From: Roseiarcus sp963798015 | GTDB lineage: Bacteria > Pseudomonadota > Alphaproteobacteria > Rhizobiales > Beijerinckiaceae | Assembly (NCBI GenBank): GCA_963798015.1 | Contig: CAWCSA010000020.1 | Span: forward strand, 15,426-79,425 | Direction of reading: 5' to 3' | DNA length: 64,000 nucleotides | Part shown: in pieces, positions 1-8,495 of the stretch | Position numbering within the stretch: position 1 is the first letter of the stretch | Layout of the letters: each line of letters begins with the position of its first letter | Notes under the pieces: model-generated | The model's input: only the letters and a program-made list of their open reading frames with translations | Database searches by the model: none | What the model was told of the DNA's origin: nothing | Position numbers and translations under genes: made by a program

Positions 1-1
1 C

Positions 2-1726
2 AAGGCGCGCCTGCTGCCGCCCTCGCGCGCGTCCCTGCCGGGCGGATACGATTTCGCGCGCGATGCGTTTTTCGCCGGCGTCGGCGCCGTCGGCTCGACC
101 CTCGGCCCCATCCAACACCTGCCTGCCCCGAGCGACGCCAGTTGGCGCCAGCGCTTCGACGCAACGATCGATCAGGCGCGCAATCGCCTGGCGCTCCGGG
201 TCAACGCGATCATCGGCGGCGACGAGGGGGCGATCGCGGCGGCGATGGTCACAGGAAAGCGCGACTTTCTTTCCAACGACGCCAGGGACCTCATTCGAGA
301 GGCCGGCATCTTTCACATCATCACGATTTCCGGCGTTCAGATGACGCTGGTCGCGGGCATCATCTTTGTCGTCGCTCGCCGGCTGTTGGCGCTGTCGCCG
401 ATGCTTGCGCTCAATTACCCGATCAAGAAGTGGGCGGCGGGTGTCGCCATGGCGGGCTCGGTCTTTTACGATCTTGCGACCGGCTCGCGGGTCGGCACTG
501 AGCGGGCGCTGATCATGACCCTGATCGTGCTCAGCGCCGTGATCATGAATCGACGCGCGCTGACCATGCGCAATCTCGCCTTCGCGGTTCTCGCAGTCGT
601 CGCCATCGAGCCCGAGGCGCTTCTCGGCGTCAGCTTCCAGCTCTCGTTCGCAGCCGTCGCCGCATTGGTCGCAGTCATGGAGTCACGGATCGCGGCCCTC
701 GACATCGATCCTGACCTATTCGTGCCCAAGCGAGGCGCGGCGGCCAAGCCAGCGTTCGTCGGCGCCCATCTCATCGAGAAGCCGTTGGCGCTTCTCGTCG
801 CCACAGCGTTCGCGACCGCAGCCACCGCCTCGTTCATGGCCTATCACTTCCATGATCTGAGTCCCTACGTGCTGATCGGCAATCCTCTCACCCTGACAAT
901 CATCGAGGTCTTCGCCGTGCCCGGCGCGCTGCTTGGCGCTGCGCTCTATCCGCTTGGGCTGGACGGGCCGGTCTGGATCTATGTCGGGGCGGGCATCAAG
1001 TTCATTCTGTTTGTGGCGCGCTTCATCGCGCAAGCCCCCGCTTCGACCGTGCATTTGAGGGCCTTCGCTCCTTACGCGCTACCCTTCCTTGCGCTGGCCG
1101 TGATGAGCGCGACCATCTGGCGGACCTGGACGTTCAGGCTCAGCGCCATTCCGCTCGCTCTCATCGGGATCGTCGGCGCGACGCAAGGGCCGCGTTATGA
1201 TGTCATCGTCGCGCCATTCGGCGATCTGGCGGCGGTTCGCGACGCCGACGGCGCGCTCGAGGTGGTTGGTAAGCGCTTCAACGCCTTCGCCACCGAGCAA
1301 TGGCTGACGGCGGACGGCGACGGACGCGACGCCGCTCAGGCTCGAGCCTTCGATGCGCCCTGCGATCGCCTCGGCTGCGTCGCCGCCTTGCCGGAGGGCG
1401 AATCGCTTTCGATCGTCCTAGACAGCCTCGCGTTTGACGAGGATTGCGCGCGCGCCGAGGTCGTGGTCAGCGCGCTCAGCGCTCCCGCCGGCTGCAAAGC
1501 AAAGTTCCTGTTCGACGAGCCGGCGCTGGCGCGCTTGGGCGCGGTCGGCCTGACATGGGGCGACAGCGGTTTCACTATGGCCAGTGACCGCAGCCCGCTT
1601 GAGAACCGCCCCTGGTCGCCCGCGCCAGAGCCCGCGCGCGATGACCGGATTGTGCGCCCTGGCCATGGCGGCTCGCACGGGGCTGACCCAGCCGACGCCG
1701 TGAGTGAGCCAGGGGAGGGGCGGTAG
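2..1726 (+). CDS. comEC: ComEC/Rec2 family DNA-uptake channel protein, 5' end outside window
   Basis: Open reading frame enters from the left edge in frame and gives 574 visible residues; the N-terminal part is missing. ComEC is the inner-membrane channel that passes single-stranded DNA into the cytoplasm during transformation. The stretch around 290-400 (IREAGIFHIITISGVQM) is the start of the Competence domain, followed by a long run of hydrophobic helices to about position 1190. A soluble C-terminal tail follows and ends in a Pro/Arg-rich segment (RPWSPAPEPARDD). The last ~170 bases recur downstream at 2222-2395 and, in part, at 3562-3600, so this 3' end has been duplicated. Family assignment is firm; competence itself is not shown. 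Confidence 0.9.
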   Translation, partial: KARLLPPSRASLPGGYDFARDAFFAGVGAVGSTLGPIQHLPAPSDASWRQRFDATIDQARNRLALRVNAIIGGDEGAIAAAMVTGKRDFLSNDARDLIREAGIFHIITISGVQMTLVAGIIFVVARRLLALSPMLALNYPIKKWAAGVAMAGSVFYDLATGSRVGTERALIMTLIVLSAVIMNRRALTMRNLAFAVLAVVAIEPEALLGVSFQLSFAAVAALVAVMESRIAALDIDPDLFVPKRGAAAKPAFVGAHLIEKPLALLVATAFATAATASFMAYHFHDLSPYVLIGNPLTLTIIEVFAVPGALLGAALYPLGLDGPVWIYVGAGIKFILFVARFIAQAPASTVHLRAFAPYALPFLALAVMSATIWRTWTFRLSAIPLALIGIVGATQGPRYDVIVAPFGDLAAVRDADGALEVVGKRFNAFATEQWLTADGDGRDAAQARAFDAPCDRLGCVAALPEGESLSIVLDSLAFDEDCARAEVVVSALSAPAGCKAKFLFDEPALARLGAVGLTWGDSGFTMASDRSPLENRPWSPAPEPARDDRIVRPGHGGSHGADPADAVSEPGEGR

Positions 1727-1742
1727 TCGTCGCTCCGCTGTG

Positions 1743-2129
1743 TCAGTTGCAGGGGGTCGCCCAGCCGTCCCGATCGCGCTCGCCGCAAAGCAGGCAATAC
1801 CGATAGGAGTGGAGCCGGCCGTCCGCCAGCACTTCCCACTGACCGTACCTGCCGCTTCGATAGTTGCCGGGTTTCACCTCGTCCCGCCACTCGACGACGC
1901 CGGGCTCCGCCACCACCCAGGTTCCGCGATGGCCCCGATCGTTCAGAAACTGACCATTCGCCCCGTATAGAACCCAGCCGCGGCTGTTCCAGCAGAATTT
2001 CTTGCCCGCAAGGTCCTTGAAGGTGACGGGTCTGCCCTGCCCGATATCGGTAAATGCAAGGACACCCGTCGACCAGAACGCCATTGCGGTCAATGCGGCG
2101 TAGGGTAAGAACCTTCGAAAACAATTCAT
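1743..2129 (-). CDS. Small secreted hypothetical protein (128 aa)
   Basis: Begins with a clear Sec signal peptide (about residues 1-25, cut after VLAF or nearby). The mature part is about 100 residues with four cysteines, including a CLLCGERDRDGW stretch near the C-terminus, and several Gly/Trp turns (KKFCWNSRGWVLYGANGQ). The family is not recognised and no enzymatic motif is visible. It lies on the opposite strand between the comEC stop and a second copy of the comEC 3' end, so it looks like cargo inserted at that site. Export to the periplasm is inferred from the signal peptide only. Confidence 0.6.
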   Translation of the reverse strand: MNCFRRFLPYAALTAMAFWSTGVLAFTDIGQGRPVTFKDLAGKKFCWNSRGWVLYGANGQFLNDRGHRGTWVVAEPGVVEWRDEVKPGNYRSGRYGQWEVLADGRLHSYRYCLLCGERDRDGWATPCN

Positions 2130-2221
2130 TTTTTGCTCCCGTGGTCGGCGAGCGAAACGTGTTCACCTCATACAACAAGCCAGTACTGCAACAATAGAAC
2201 GTTAGGCGCAAGGGAAAGGCG

Positions 2222-2395
2222 CTCGCCCGTTCGGGCGCCGCCGGCCTGACCTGGGGCGACAACGGCTTCGCACTGGCCAGCGACCGCACTCCGCTCCAGA
2301 ACCGCCCCTGGTCGCCCGCGCCAGAGCCCGCGCGCGACGACCGGATTATGCGTCCTGGCCATGGCGGCTCGCACGGCGCCGACCAGCCGACACGC
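2222..2395 (+). repeat. Displaced second copy of the comEC 3' tail
   Basis: This stretch aligns with 1526-1698, the last part of comEC. Translated in the matching frame it still reads SGAAGLTWGDNGF, then RPWSPAPEPARDDRI, with many silent third-base changes relative to the comEC copy. The pattern is that of a diverged but once-coding allele rather than a recent copy. No complete gene is attached to it. It separates the secreted-protein gene from the two membrane-protein genes downstream. Confidence 0.8.
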
Positions 2396-2617
2396 CGAAC
2401 GAGCCGGAGGAGGGAGAGTAGGCGATTCGATCGCTATGCGGATTCTGAATCCGCTCCGCGCTCGCTGGCAGCAGTTCTGACGACCGACGATCCGAGAACT
2501 CGGGGAAGCCCGCGCGACAGGAAGGCAAAGCGCTTTCAATGGCTGGACTTTCGCTCTAAGCTAAAAGGGCTTTAAAGACCTTTCGCGCTCGGCCAAAGGA
2601 GAGCGATCGAGCGTCAG

Positions 2618-3079
2618 ATGAACAAATCCCTTCCCAGTCCAACTCAGGCCTACCGCGGCCTGATCGCCGGATACACCGAAGCGATCAGGTCGAGCGATTT
2701 CAAGGCAAACATCGCGTTCCTGTTCGTTGCGTTCATGATGGGCTCGGTCCTCTGGAATTACACGTCCTTTCCAAGTTACCTGCCGATCCAGCTCGTCTTG
2801 CTCCCCTTCCTGATCGTCTACTTCTCTTTGTTCATGGTGCTTATTCCGCGCTATCCCAAGCGCGGCGCCAAGAGCTTCATCGTCGCTCGAAATCTCACCC
2901 CTGCGGATTTCGAAAATGTCGCCCAGAAAGTGGATGACGTCGAACAGTTGAAGCTGACATGTGCGGTGCTATCCGACATTCTTTGGTGGAAGACGCTGTG
3001 CATTCGCGTCGGCTTTCTGGTGGCGATCGTTTGCGTCGTCCTGACCATGGTTCTGCTTCTATACGCCTCGCTGGCGTGA
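2618..3079 (+). CDS. Three-helix membrane protein resembling Pycsar TM effector (DUF5706-like), copy 1
   Basis: 153 residues with hydrophobic helices at about 31-47, 56-76 and 130-150. The layout matches the PycTM/DUF5706 family of Pycsar anti-phage membrane effectors: a SDFKA motif just before helix 1 (26-30), IPRY directly after helix 2 (76-79), a polar middle section with an amphipathic helix, and ILWWK-type residues leading into the last helix. In Pycsar such proteins are triggered by cyclic pyrimidine nucleotides and disrupt the membrane. That role is inferred here from pattern likeness alone. No cyclase gene is adjacent. A paralogue follows 28 bases downstream. ATG start; a GAGAGCGAT stretch lies upstream. 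Confidence 0.55.
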   Translation: MNKSLPSPTQAYRGLIAGYTEAIRSSDFKANIAFLFVAFMMGSVLWNYTSFPSYLPIQLVLLPFLIVYFSLFMVLIPRYPKRGAKSFIVARNLTPADFENVAQKVDDVEQLKLTCAVLSDILWWKTLCIRVGFLVAIVCVVLTMVLLLYASLA

Positions 3080-3107
3080 TGCCGGGTCGGGTGCGTCGGA
3101 GCGTTTG

Positions 3108-3557
3108 ATGACCCAGGACAAGACTGCACAAATGCGCAATCTCATCGCCGGATACCGCGACTCCATGATGCTCAGCGACATCAAGGCGCTCATTGCAGTG
3201 CTGTTCGTCGCGATTATGATGGGAACGGTTCTCCAGTACCGACAACATTATCCTTGGTATCTGAGCGCGCCGGTCATCCTGTCGCCGTTCCTGGTCGTTT
3301 ATCTGAGCTTGCTGATTTCGGTCTATCCGCGATTTCCCCGCGCCGGGCGGCAACGCTTCCCAATCTGGCGCAATGCGGATCCGCAGGATTTTGACTTCGT
3401 CGCCGACACTGAGGCCGAGCTCGAGGGGCTCCCCGCTTTATGCGCGGGTCTGTCGCGCATTCTCTGGTGGAAGAACATAACGCTGCTGACAGCGAACCTT
3501 CTCTCAATCGCGTGCCTCGCGGCGGCTTTGGTCCTGTTGTTCGTTGGCTGGCTCTAA
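3108..3557 (+). CDS. Three-helix membrane protein resembling Pycsar TM effector (DUF5706-like), copy 2
   Basis: 149-residue paralogue of the preceding gene. It keeps the same landmarks: LIAGYRDSMMLSDIKA before helix 1, VYPRFP after helix 2, a DFDFV-containing middle part, and LSRILWWK before the final helix. The two genes are 28 bases apart and probably co-transcribed. Start taken as ATG at 3108; an in-frame TTG lies three bases upstream. Helices fall roughly at residues 26-44, 50-72 and 124-147. The ends of the two proteins diverge more than the core, so the duplication is not recent. As with copy 1, the Pycsar link is an inference. Confidence 0.55.
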   Translation: MTQDKTAQMRNLIAGYRDSMMLSDIKALIAVLFVAIMMGTVLQYRQHYPWYLSAPVILSPFLVVYLSLLISVYPRFPRAGRQRFPIWRNADPQDFDFVADTEAELEGLPALCAGLSRILWWKNITLLTANLLSIACLAAALVLLFVGWL

Positions 3558-3561
3558 GCGC

Positions 3562-3600
3562 GAACCGGCGCCAGCGCGCTCGGGCGCGGTCGGTCTGAGC
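3562..3600 (+). repeat. Short third remnant of the comEC 3' region
   Basis: 39 bases directly after the second membrane-protein gene match comEC 1517-1555 at 32 of 39 positions by eye. In the comEC frame they read EPAPARSGAVGLS against EPALARLGAVGLT in comEC. It marks the far edge of the accessory insert. The match is short, so chance similarity in GC-rich DNA cannot be fully excluded. Confidence 0.5.
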
Positions 3601-3738
3601 GAGGTAGACCTATTGCCCAGTTCGTTTTAGCGCTAATCATCCCGAACGATTTTGGGCCTTCACTGATTCGATCCATCAGCGACATCACGGTGTCGTGGGG
3701 CGCTTTAATTAGCCGTTCGACAATTATGGAGGGGACTG

Positions 3739-4266
3739 ATGAAAGGCTTTTGCGCGACGGCGCTTGTCGCAATCGGCATTTCCTACGCCCCCGCGGCTTC
3801 AGCGGCTGATCCAGAAGTCGAGCGCGGCAAATATCTCGTTACCATTGGGAGTTGCAACGACTGCCACACGCCTGGCTACTTTCTCGGCAAACCCGACTTT
3901 TCACGCAGACTCGCGGGCTCTGACGTTGGATTCACGATTCCAGGTGTCGGCGCCTTTGTCGGCCGTAACCTGACGCCAGACAAAGAGACGGGCCTTGGCA
4001 ATTGGACTGACGATCAGATCATCTCCGCTATCACCGCAGGCGTCCGGCCGGATGGAAGAAGGCTCGCTCCGATCATGCCGTGGCAGGGCCTATCGCATCT
4101 ATCCGGCGACGACGCGCACGCCATCGTCACCTATCTGAGAAGCCTTCCGCCGATCAAGAAGGCCGTTCCCGGGCCATTCGGGCCCAAGGAAGTCCCCTCG
4201 ACGCTGGTCTTTGTCATCGTTCCGGGCGATGTCTACGCCAAGATGCCGGCGCCGCCAAAGCCTTAG
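3739..4266 (+). CDS. Periplasmic mono-haem c-type cytochrome
   Basis: 175 residues with a signal peptide (about 1-22, ending ASAA). One haem c site, CNDCH, sits at residues 39-43. A Met in a GVRPDGRRLAPIMPW segment of the second half is the likely sixth ligand. The C-terminal LSGDDAHAIVTYLRSL helix is typical of class I cytochrome c domains that act as electron carriers or as subunits of alcohol and aldehyde dehydrogenases. No dehydrogenase gene is adjacent, so the partner is unknown. AGGGG-type ribosome site (GGAGGGGACTG) lies just upstream of the ATG. Confidence 0.88.
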   Translation: MKGFCATALVAIGISYAPAASAADPEVERGKYLVTIGSCNDCHTPGYFLGKPDFSRRLAGSDVGFTIPGVGAFVGRNLTPDKETGLGNWTDDQIISAITAGVRPDGRRLAPIMPWQGLSHLSGDDAHAIVTYLRSLPPIKKAVPGPFGPKEVPSTLVFVIVPGDVYAKMPAPPKP

Positions 4267-4360
4267 GCGCACCGCCACCGTGTCAGGTCGCGGCGTAAAC
4301 GCCTGTATGGAAGTCGCCCGACGCCGGCGCCCCGACTTCCGGGCCGCCCGAGCTCATGCG

Positions 4361-4939
4361 CTATGGAAGGGCTGACGACATCTGCGCCCGATGGCGGCGG
4401 ATGCCGATGTAACGCATGGTTGCATATGAGGTCAGGAACAGGGCGACCTTGCTGGCGACAGCCCAGACCGACATGAACGCCGCCCAGGCCGTGACGCTGA
4501 AACTCATCGCGGCGAGCAGGTTCAGCGCCGCCGACAGGAACATGAGCCCGGCCCACGCGTAGCCGAAGATGATGGCGATATCGGGCACCCATTGTACGGC
4601 GGCGGGCGGCAGGTATCGGTTCATCCACCCTCGCCTCAGCATCACCACGCCGACCACGCAATAAATGATTGTCGGCTTGAGCATGACGAAGCGCGGATCG
4701 GCGGTGATCAGGGTCGCTGCGCCCGAGGCCAGCACAAGAAAAAGGCTCATCCACTGCATGACGTCGATTGGCTTGCCTCTCGCAAACTCCCAGCTGACCT
4801 GAGCGACGCCAAGCGCCATGCCGAGCGCGACCGATAAGGCGATGCTTTTGGTCAGCAAGAAAAGCGCGAGAAAGAAGAACGTCGACGCCATGTCGAGAAG
4901 CAGCACCTTCGACGAAGCGAACAATTGCCGCATGGACAC
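4361..4939 (-). CDS. Inner-membrane septation protein A family (IspZ/YciB-like)
   Basis: 192 residues, about five transmembrane helices, starting LLDMASTFFFLALFLL. The family hallmark WMSLFLVLASGAATLITADPRF followed by KPTIIY is present near residues 63-91. YciB/IspZ proteins are integral membrane proteins linked to cell-envelope synthesis and division. The gene lies downstream of rpmG on the same strand, but a strong hairpin terminator sits between them, so it is probably transcribed from its own promoter. It converges on the cytochrome c gene. Confidence 0.8.
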   Translation of the reverse strand: MSMRQLFASSKVLLLDMASTFFFLALFLLTKSIALSVALGMALGVAQVSWEFARGKPIDVMQWMSLFLVLASGAATLITADPRFVMLKPTIIYCVVGVVMLRRGWMNRYLPPAAVQWVPDIAIIFGYAWAGLMFLSAALNLLAAMSFSVTAWAAFMSVWAVASKVALFLTSYATMRYIGIRRHRAQMSSALP

Positions 4940-4990
4940 GCGCCTCCTTGTGGGCGCCCAAGCTTACAGGCTCCGCTCCCGAAAACAAAA

Positions 4991-5011
4991 AAGGCGCCCC
5001 GAAGGCGCCTT
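4991..5011 (-). terminator. Rho-independent terminator after rpmG
   Basis: Perfect 8-bp stem AAGGCGCC / GGCGCCTT with a 5-base loop. Read on the minus strand it is followed by a run of T (TTTTTTG). It lies 25 bases past the rpmG stop codon. A second small hairpin (AAGCAGG AAG CCTGCTT, 5021-5037) overlaps the rpmG stop. Confidence 0.85.
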
Positions 5012-5035
5012 TGACTTCGTAAGCAGGAAGCCTGC

Positions 5036-5203
5036 TTACTTGATCTTGGTTTCCTTGAACTCGACATGCTTGCGCGCGACCGGATCGTATTTCTTGAACG
5101 CAAGCTTCTCGGTCTTGGTGCGGGCATTCTTCTTGGTCACGTAGAAATAGCCGGTGTCGGCGGTCGAGAGCAGCTTGATCTTGAGCGAGGCGGCCTTGGC
5201 CAT
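5036..5203 (-). CDS. rpmG: 50S ribosomal protein L33
   Basis: 55 residues beginning MAKAASLKIKLLSTADTG and ending HVEFKETKIK, the full length expected for alphaproteobacterial L33. It contains the usual FYVTKKNARTKTEKL core, without the zinc-binding cysteines found in some L33 forms. The start was set at the internal ATG (5201-5203); the frame extends further upstream, but that part does not resemble L33. Monocistronic: terminator directly downstream and a divergent gene upstream. Confidence 0.95.
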   Translation of the reverse strand: MAKAASLKIKLLSTADTGYFYVTKKNARTKTEKLAFKKYDPVARKHVEFKETKIK

Positions 5204-5377
5204 AGCGGAGCGTCCTTCACGAGGCGGCGCGTCGGACGCGCCAAAAAAAGCCCGCAAATGGCAGGCCCGATGTTGGCCGGCAAAATAGTGAGGCTCGGCG
5301 CGAAGTCAAGCGATGTCGGTGTCTCAGTTTGAAATCTCAACGCGATCTCGTTTGAGAAAAAACGGAGAGTTCTTCCA

Positions 5378-5794
5378 ATGGCTGATGCCCAATGCAGCTG
5401 CGGCGCCCTCACACTGGCGCTTCCAGGACCATCAAAATTGGTTGTCGCCTGCCATTGTCTCGACTGCCAACGGAGAACCGGCGCGCCATTTGGCGTAGGC
5501 GCCTTTTATCCGGTCGATGCTGTCGCCATTTCCGGAACGCCGAAAGAGTTCACCCGCCATGCAGCAAGCGGCGGGAAGGTCCACGCCTACTTTTGTCCAA
5601 AGTGCGGGTCAACGATCTATTGGAAGGCCGACAACCAACCGTCGCTGATCGGCGTTGCGGTCGGCGCGCTAGCAGACCCGAGATACCCGGCCCCCGTCAG
5701 ATCGGTTTTTGAGCAGTCGAAACATAATTGGGTTCAAACTGATGGGGCCGTCGAACACTTCCAGCAAAGCAGCGCGGCAAAAAATTCAAACTGA
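5378..5794 (+). CDS. GFA-domain (glutathione-dependent formaldehyde-activating type) zinc protein
   Basis: 138 residues. Shows the full set of GFA zinc-binding motifs: CSCGAL near the N-terminus, CHCLDCQRRTGAPF around residues 27-40, and YFCPKCGSTIYW around 71-82. GFA proteins bind structural and labile zinc; the family name comes from an enzyme proposed to speed adduct formation between glutathione and formaldehyde, but most members, including this one, have no proven substrate. It is divergent from rpmG. No formaldehyde oxidation genes are adjacent. ATG preceded by GGAGAG. Confidence 0.88.
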   Translation: MADAQCSCGALTLALPGPSKLVVACHCLDCQRRTGAPFGVGAFYPVDAVAISGTPKEFTRHAASGGKVHAYFCPKCGSTIYWKADNQPSLIGVAVGALADPRYPAPVRSVFEQSKHNWVQTDGAVEHFQQSSAAKNSN

Positions 5795-5933
5795 GACACC
5801 AGCCGATAGGCAGAGCCGCGAGCGGCCATGATCCCTCCCGCCCCTCGCTTCGATCCGTGCGGTCGATTTCAGTTTCCCCGGCTCCGGCGGCCGGTATCAT
5901 CAGATCGCCCGCGACGAGAAGCGGGACGGGAGA

Positions 5934-7202
5934 ATGGATGTGAGCAGCCTCTTTACCGGCCCCGTATTCGAAATGGCCCGCGATCAACTCACCGTCATCG
6001 CCGACCATCTTGGCATCGCTGAGGACGAACGCGACTGGCTGCTCTATCCCAAGCGCGCGATCGTTGTCACCTGTCCGGTCCGCATGGAGGACAATCGGAC
6101 GCAAGTCTTTATTGGATACCGGGTGCAGCATCATCTGGCGCTCGGGCCTGCCAAGGGGGGCACGCGGTTCGCGCCGAATGTCGACATCAGCGAAATCGCC
6201 GCGCTCGCGATCTGGATGAGCTGGAAATGCGCACTCGCTGATCTTCCCTTCGGCGGCGGCAAGGGCGGCGTCGCGGTCGACCCGCGCGCGCTCAAGCCCA
6301 AGGAGCTCGAGAACCTCAGTCGCCGTTACATGCAGGAAATGATTCCCTTCGTGGGCCCAAGGACGGACGTGATGGCGCCGGACATGGGCACGAACGAGCA
6401 GGTGATGGCCTGGTTCATGGACACCTATTCCATGTATCAGGGCGTGACTGTGCCGGAGATTGTCACCGGCAAGCCCGTCGGCTCCGGCGGGACGCTCGGC
6501 CGGCGCGAGGCGACCGGTCACGGCGTCGCCTTCCTGGCCTTTCGCGCGCTCGACGCCCTGGACATCGCGCCGACCAGCGCGACTGCGATCATCCAGGGCT
6601 TCGGCAATGTCGGCTCGCATGCCGCGCTCGGCTTATCGGCGCGTGGCGTTAAGGTGATCGGCGTCAGCGACCACTCCGCCGCCTATTACGACCCGAAAGG
6701 TTTCGACGTGAAGGCGCTTGCCGCTCACGCGGGGAGAAACGGCGAGCTGGCCGGCTATTCCACCCAGGCCACGATCGATCCGCGTGCTCTCCTCGAGCAG
6801 CCCTGCGACGTGCTTGCACCATGCGCGGTCGAGCGGGTGATCGACGGCGATCTTGCGCATCGCCTGCGCTGCCGCATCATCGCCGAAGGCGCGAACGGCC
6901 CGACAACGCCCGAAGCCGACCGGGTGCTCGCCGAGCGCAATGACGGAATTTTCGTCATCCCCGATATTCTATGCAACGCGGGCGGCGTGATCGTCAGCTA
7001 TTTCGAGTGGGTGCAGGATCTGCAGCAATATTTCTGGTCACGCGAGGAGGTGATGGACAAGCTGGAGCGGGCGCTCGATCGTTCGTGGAGCATGGTCGTC
7101 GACAGGGCCAAGCGCGGCGGAGTCTCCAATCGTACGGCGGCGATGGCGATCGGGGTCGAGCGCGTGGTGAAGGCCAAGCAGATGCGCGGGCTGTTTCCTT
7201 AA
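5934..7202 (+). CDS. Glu/Leu/Phe/Val family amino-acid dehydrogenase
   Basis: 422 residues, the normal length of hexameric glutamate dehydrogenases. N-terminal dimerisation domain contains the glycine-rich substrate-binding motif LPFGGGKGGV at about residues 103-112, with the catalytic lysine in it. A Rossmann-type motif GFGNVG follows at about 222-227. The enzyme catalyses reversible oxidative deamination of an L-amino acid, most likely glutamate, to the 2-oxo acid. Substrate choice between glutamate and branched-chain amino acids cannot be settled by eye. ATG start with GGGAG upstream. Stands alone between divergent and convergent neighbours. Confidence 0.9.
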   Translation: MDVSSLFTGPVFEMARDQLTVIADHLGIAEDERDWLLYPKRAIVVTCPVRMEDNRTQVFIGYRVQHHLALGPAKGGTRFAPNVDISEIAALAIWMSWKCALADLPFGGGKGGVAVDPRALKPKELENLSRRYMQEMIPFVGPRTDVMAPDMGTNEQVMAWFMDTYSMYQGVTVPEIVTGKPVGSGGTLGRREATGHGVAFLAFRALDALDIAPTSATAIIQGFGNVGSHAALGLSARGVKVIGVSDHSAAYYDPKGFDVKALAAHAGRNGELAGYSTQATIDPRALLEQPCDVLAPCAVERVIDGDLAHRLRCRIIAEGANGPTTPEADRVLAERNDGIFVIPDILCNAGGVIVSYFEWVQDLQQYFWSREEVMDKLERALDRSWSMVVDRAKRGGVSNRTAAMAIGVERVVKAKQMRGLFP

Positions 7203-7224
7203 GGCTTCGTCGCGCAAGCTGCCG

Positions 7225-7710
7225 TCACTCAAGGGATTTCGTCATCCTGTGTCCCGAGCGTGCGCCGAATTTCCCCGTCGAGGCGCCGGTCTCAGCGTAG
7301 CCGTTGGAACGATAGAAGTGGCGTGCAGTCTCGGTGCTCTCGAGCCTGCAGACGGCGATACTTCGTGCGCTCACGCGGGCCTCAAGAACCTTGAGCAGCG
7401 CGCGGCTAACACCACCGAACCGCACATCCGGAGATACGTAGTTCAACAGGACTTCGCCGGCGTCCGTAACCATCCCGACAGCGACAATCGCATCAGTTTC
7501 GACCGCGACAAGGACTATTGCGTCTTGCCGGGCGATCCATGAGCGGACGTTTTCCGGAGTCTTGTTGCTGAGCCACTGCGCCAGAATCTCGGGATCGTCG
7601 TCATGGTCAGCCGCACATAGTTCTGCGATTGACCGCCGGATAACCTCGCACGCTGCGACCGCGTCCTCTGGGCAAGCGTCCCGAATGGACAGCACTACGT
7701 TTCCCGTCAT
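7225..7710 (-). CDS. GNAT family N-acetyltransferase
   Basis: 161 residues. Starts LSIRDACPEDAVAACEVIRRSI, a typical GNAT N-terminus. The central part (IVAVGMVTDAGEVLLNYVSPDVRFGGVSRALLKVLE) matches motif A, where acetyl-CoA pyrophosphate binds, although the usual R/Q-x-x-G-x-G/A is relaxed to RFGGVSRA. The C-terminal ARHFYRSNGYAE is the family's closing motif. The substrate is unknown. It lies 20 bases downstream of the glycosidase gene on the same strand and may be co-transcribed with it. Confidence 0.85.
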   Translation of the reverse strand: MTGNVVLSIRDACPEDAVAACEVIRRSIAELCAADHDDDPEILAQWLSNKTPENVRSWIARQDAIVLVAVETDAIVAVGMVTDAGEVLLNYVSPDVRFGGVSRALLKVLEARVSARSIAVCRLESTETARHFYRSNGYAETGASTGKFGARSGHRMTKSLE

Positions 7711-7730
7711 TACCCGACCGCGACAGTTTG

Positions 7731-8495
7731 CTATTGGCTCTTCTCCGCCGTATCAGGCCGGACAACGCCGACAATCGGTCCGAGCGGCTCGAGTTCGTCG
7801 CCCCGATTGAGTTCTGGCGCATAGAGCGACGACACCGAGCCATCGAGGAAGAGAGCGTTCTGACAGCTAAGCCCATCGCGAAACAGCCGCGCGAACGTGT
7901 CGAAGGTCACGGGGTCCTCGGCGATGGCGAAGGAGACGGCGCCTCCCTTGCACGCGCCCACCCCGTTGCGGATCTTCTGCGAGGTTCCATCCGGCCGAAT
8001 TTTCGGATGCACCTTCCCGTCGATGATCAGCATGGGCCCCGATTGGGTCGCATAGCGCGCGGGCGGCGTGCTGGCGAGGTAGCGGCTGGTCTCAGTCACA
8101 CCCGCGACGCCATCGCCGATCCAGAACACGCCATTCGGCTTCATGTGAAAATTCGTTGCGCCGCCCCGCGTGTCGGCCTCGTGCAGCTTGCGCCGATCCT
8201 CGACATAAAGGCCAACCGGCGATTGATCCTGCCCGAACATGCCGGCGTTCATTGCGAACGCAAGCGTCTCGCCCTTCTCCTTGAGCGCAGAAGCGAGTGC
8301 GCCCAGCGATCCGTAGGGCTTGCCGTCCGGCCCGCTCAGGAACAGGCGAATATCGTCGTGGCGCGGATCGAAGGTGCAGACGGTGAATTTGGCATTGTTG
8401 AAATCCTTCGGCGCGCACGCGGCCGAAGCGGTCCCGTCTGCCGCGCCGAGGCCGACCACAAGAAGCGCGCCAAAGGCCGCAGCTTGGCGCCGCAT
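7731..8495 (-). CDS. Exported phosphodiester glycosidase (NAGPA) family protein
   Basis: 254 residues from the ATG at 8493-8495, giving a clean signal peptide (MRRQAAAFGALLVVGLGAAD, cut after TASA). The body carries the motifs of the PF09992 family: AMNAGMFGQD, PNGVFWIGDG, QSGPMLIIDGK, and NALFLDGSVSSLYAP at the end with the conserved aspartate. Relatives hydrolyse phosphodiester-linked sugars. Another ATG at 8556-8558 would add 21 residues with a less convincing leader. It ends 20 bases before the acetyltransferase gene. The natural substrate is unknown. Confidence 0.82.
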   Translation of the reverse strand: MRRQAAAFGALLVVGLGAADGTASAACAPKDFNNAKFTVCTFDPRHDDIRLFLSGPDGKPYGSLGALASALKEKGETLAFAMNAGMFGQDQSPVGLYVEDRRKLHEADTRGGATNFHMKPNGVFWIGDGVAGVTETSRYLASTPPARYATQSGPMLIIDGKVHPKIRPDGTSQKIRNGVGACKGGAVSFAIAEDPVTFDTFARLFRDGLSCQNALFLDGSVSSLYAPELNRGDELEPLGPIVGVVRPDTAEKSQ

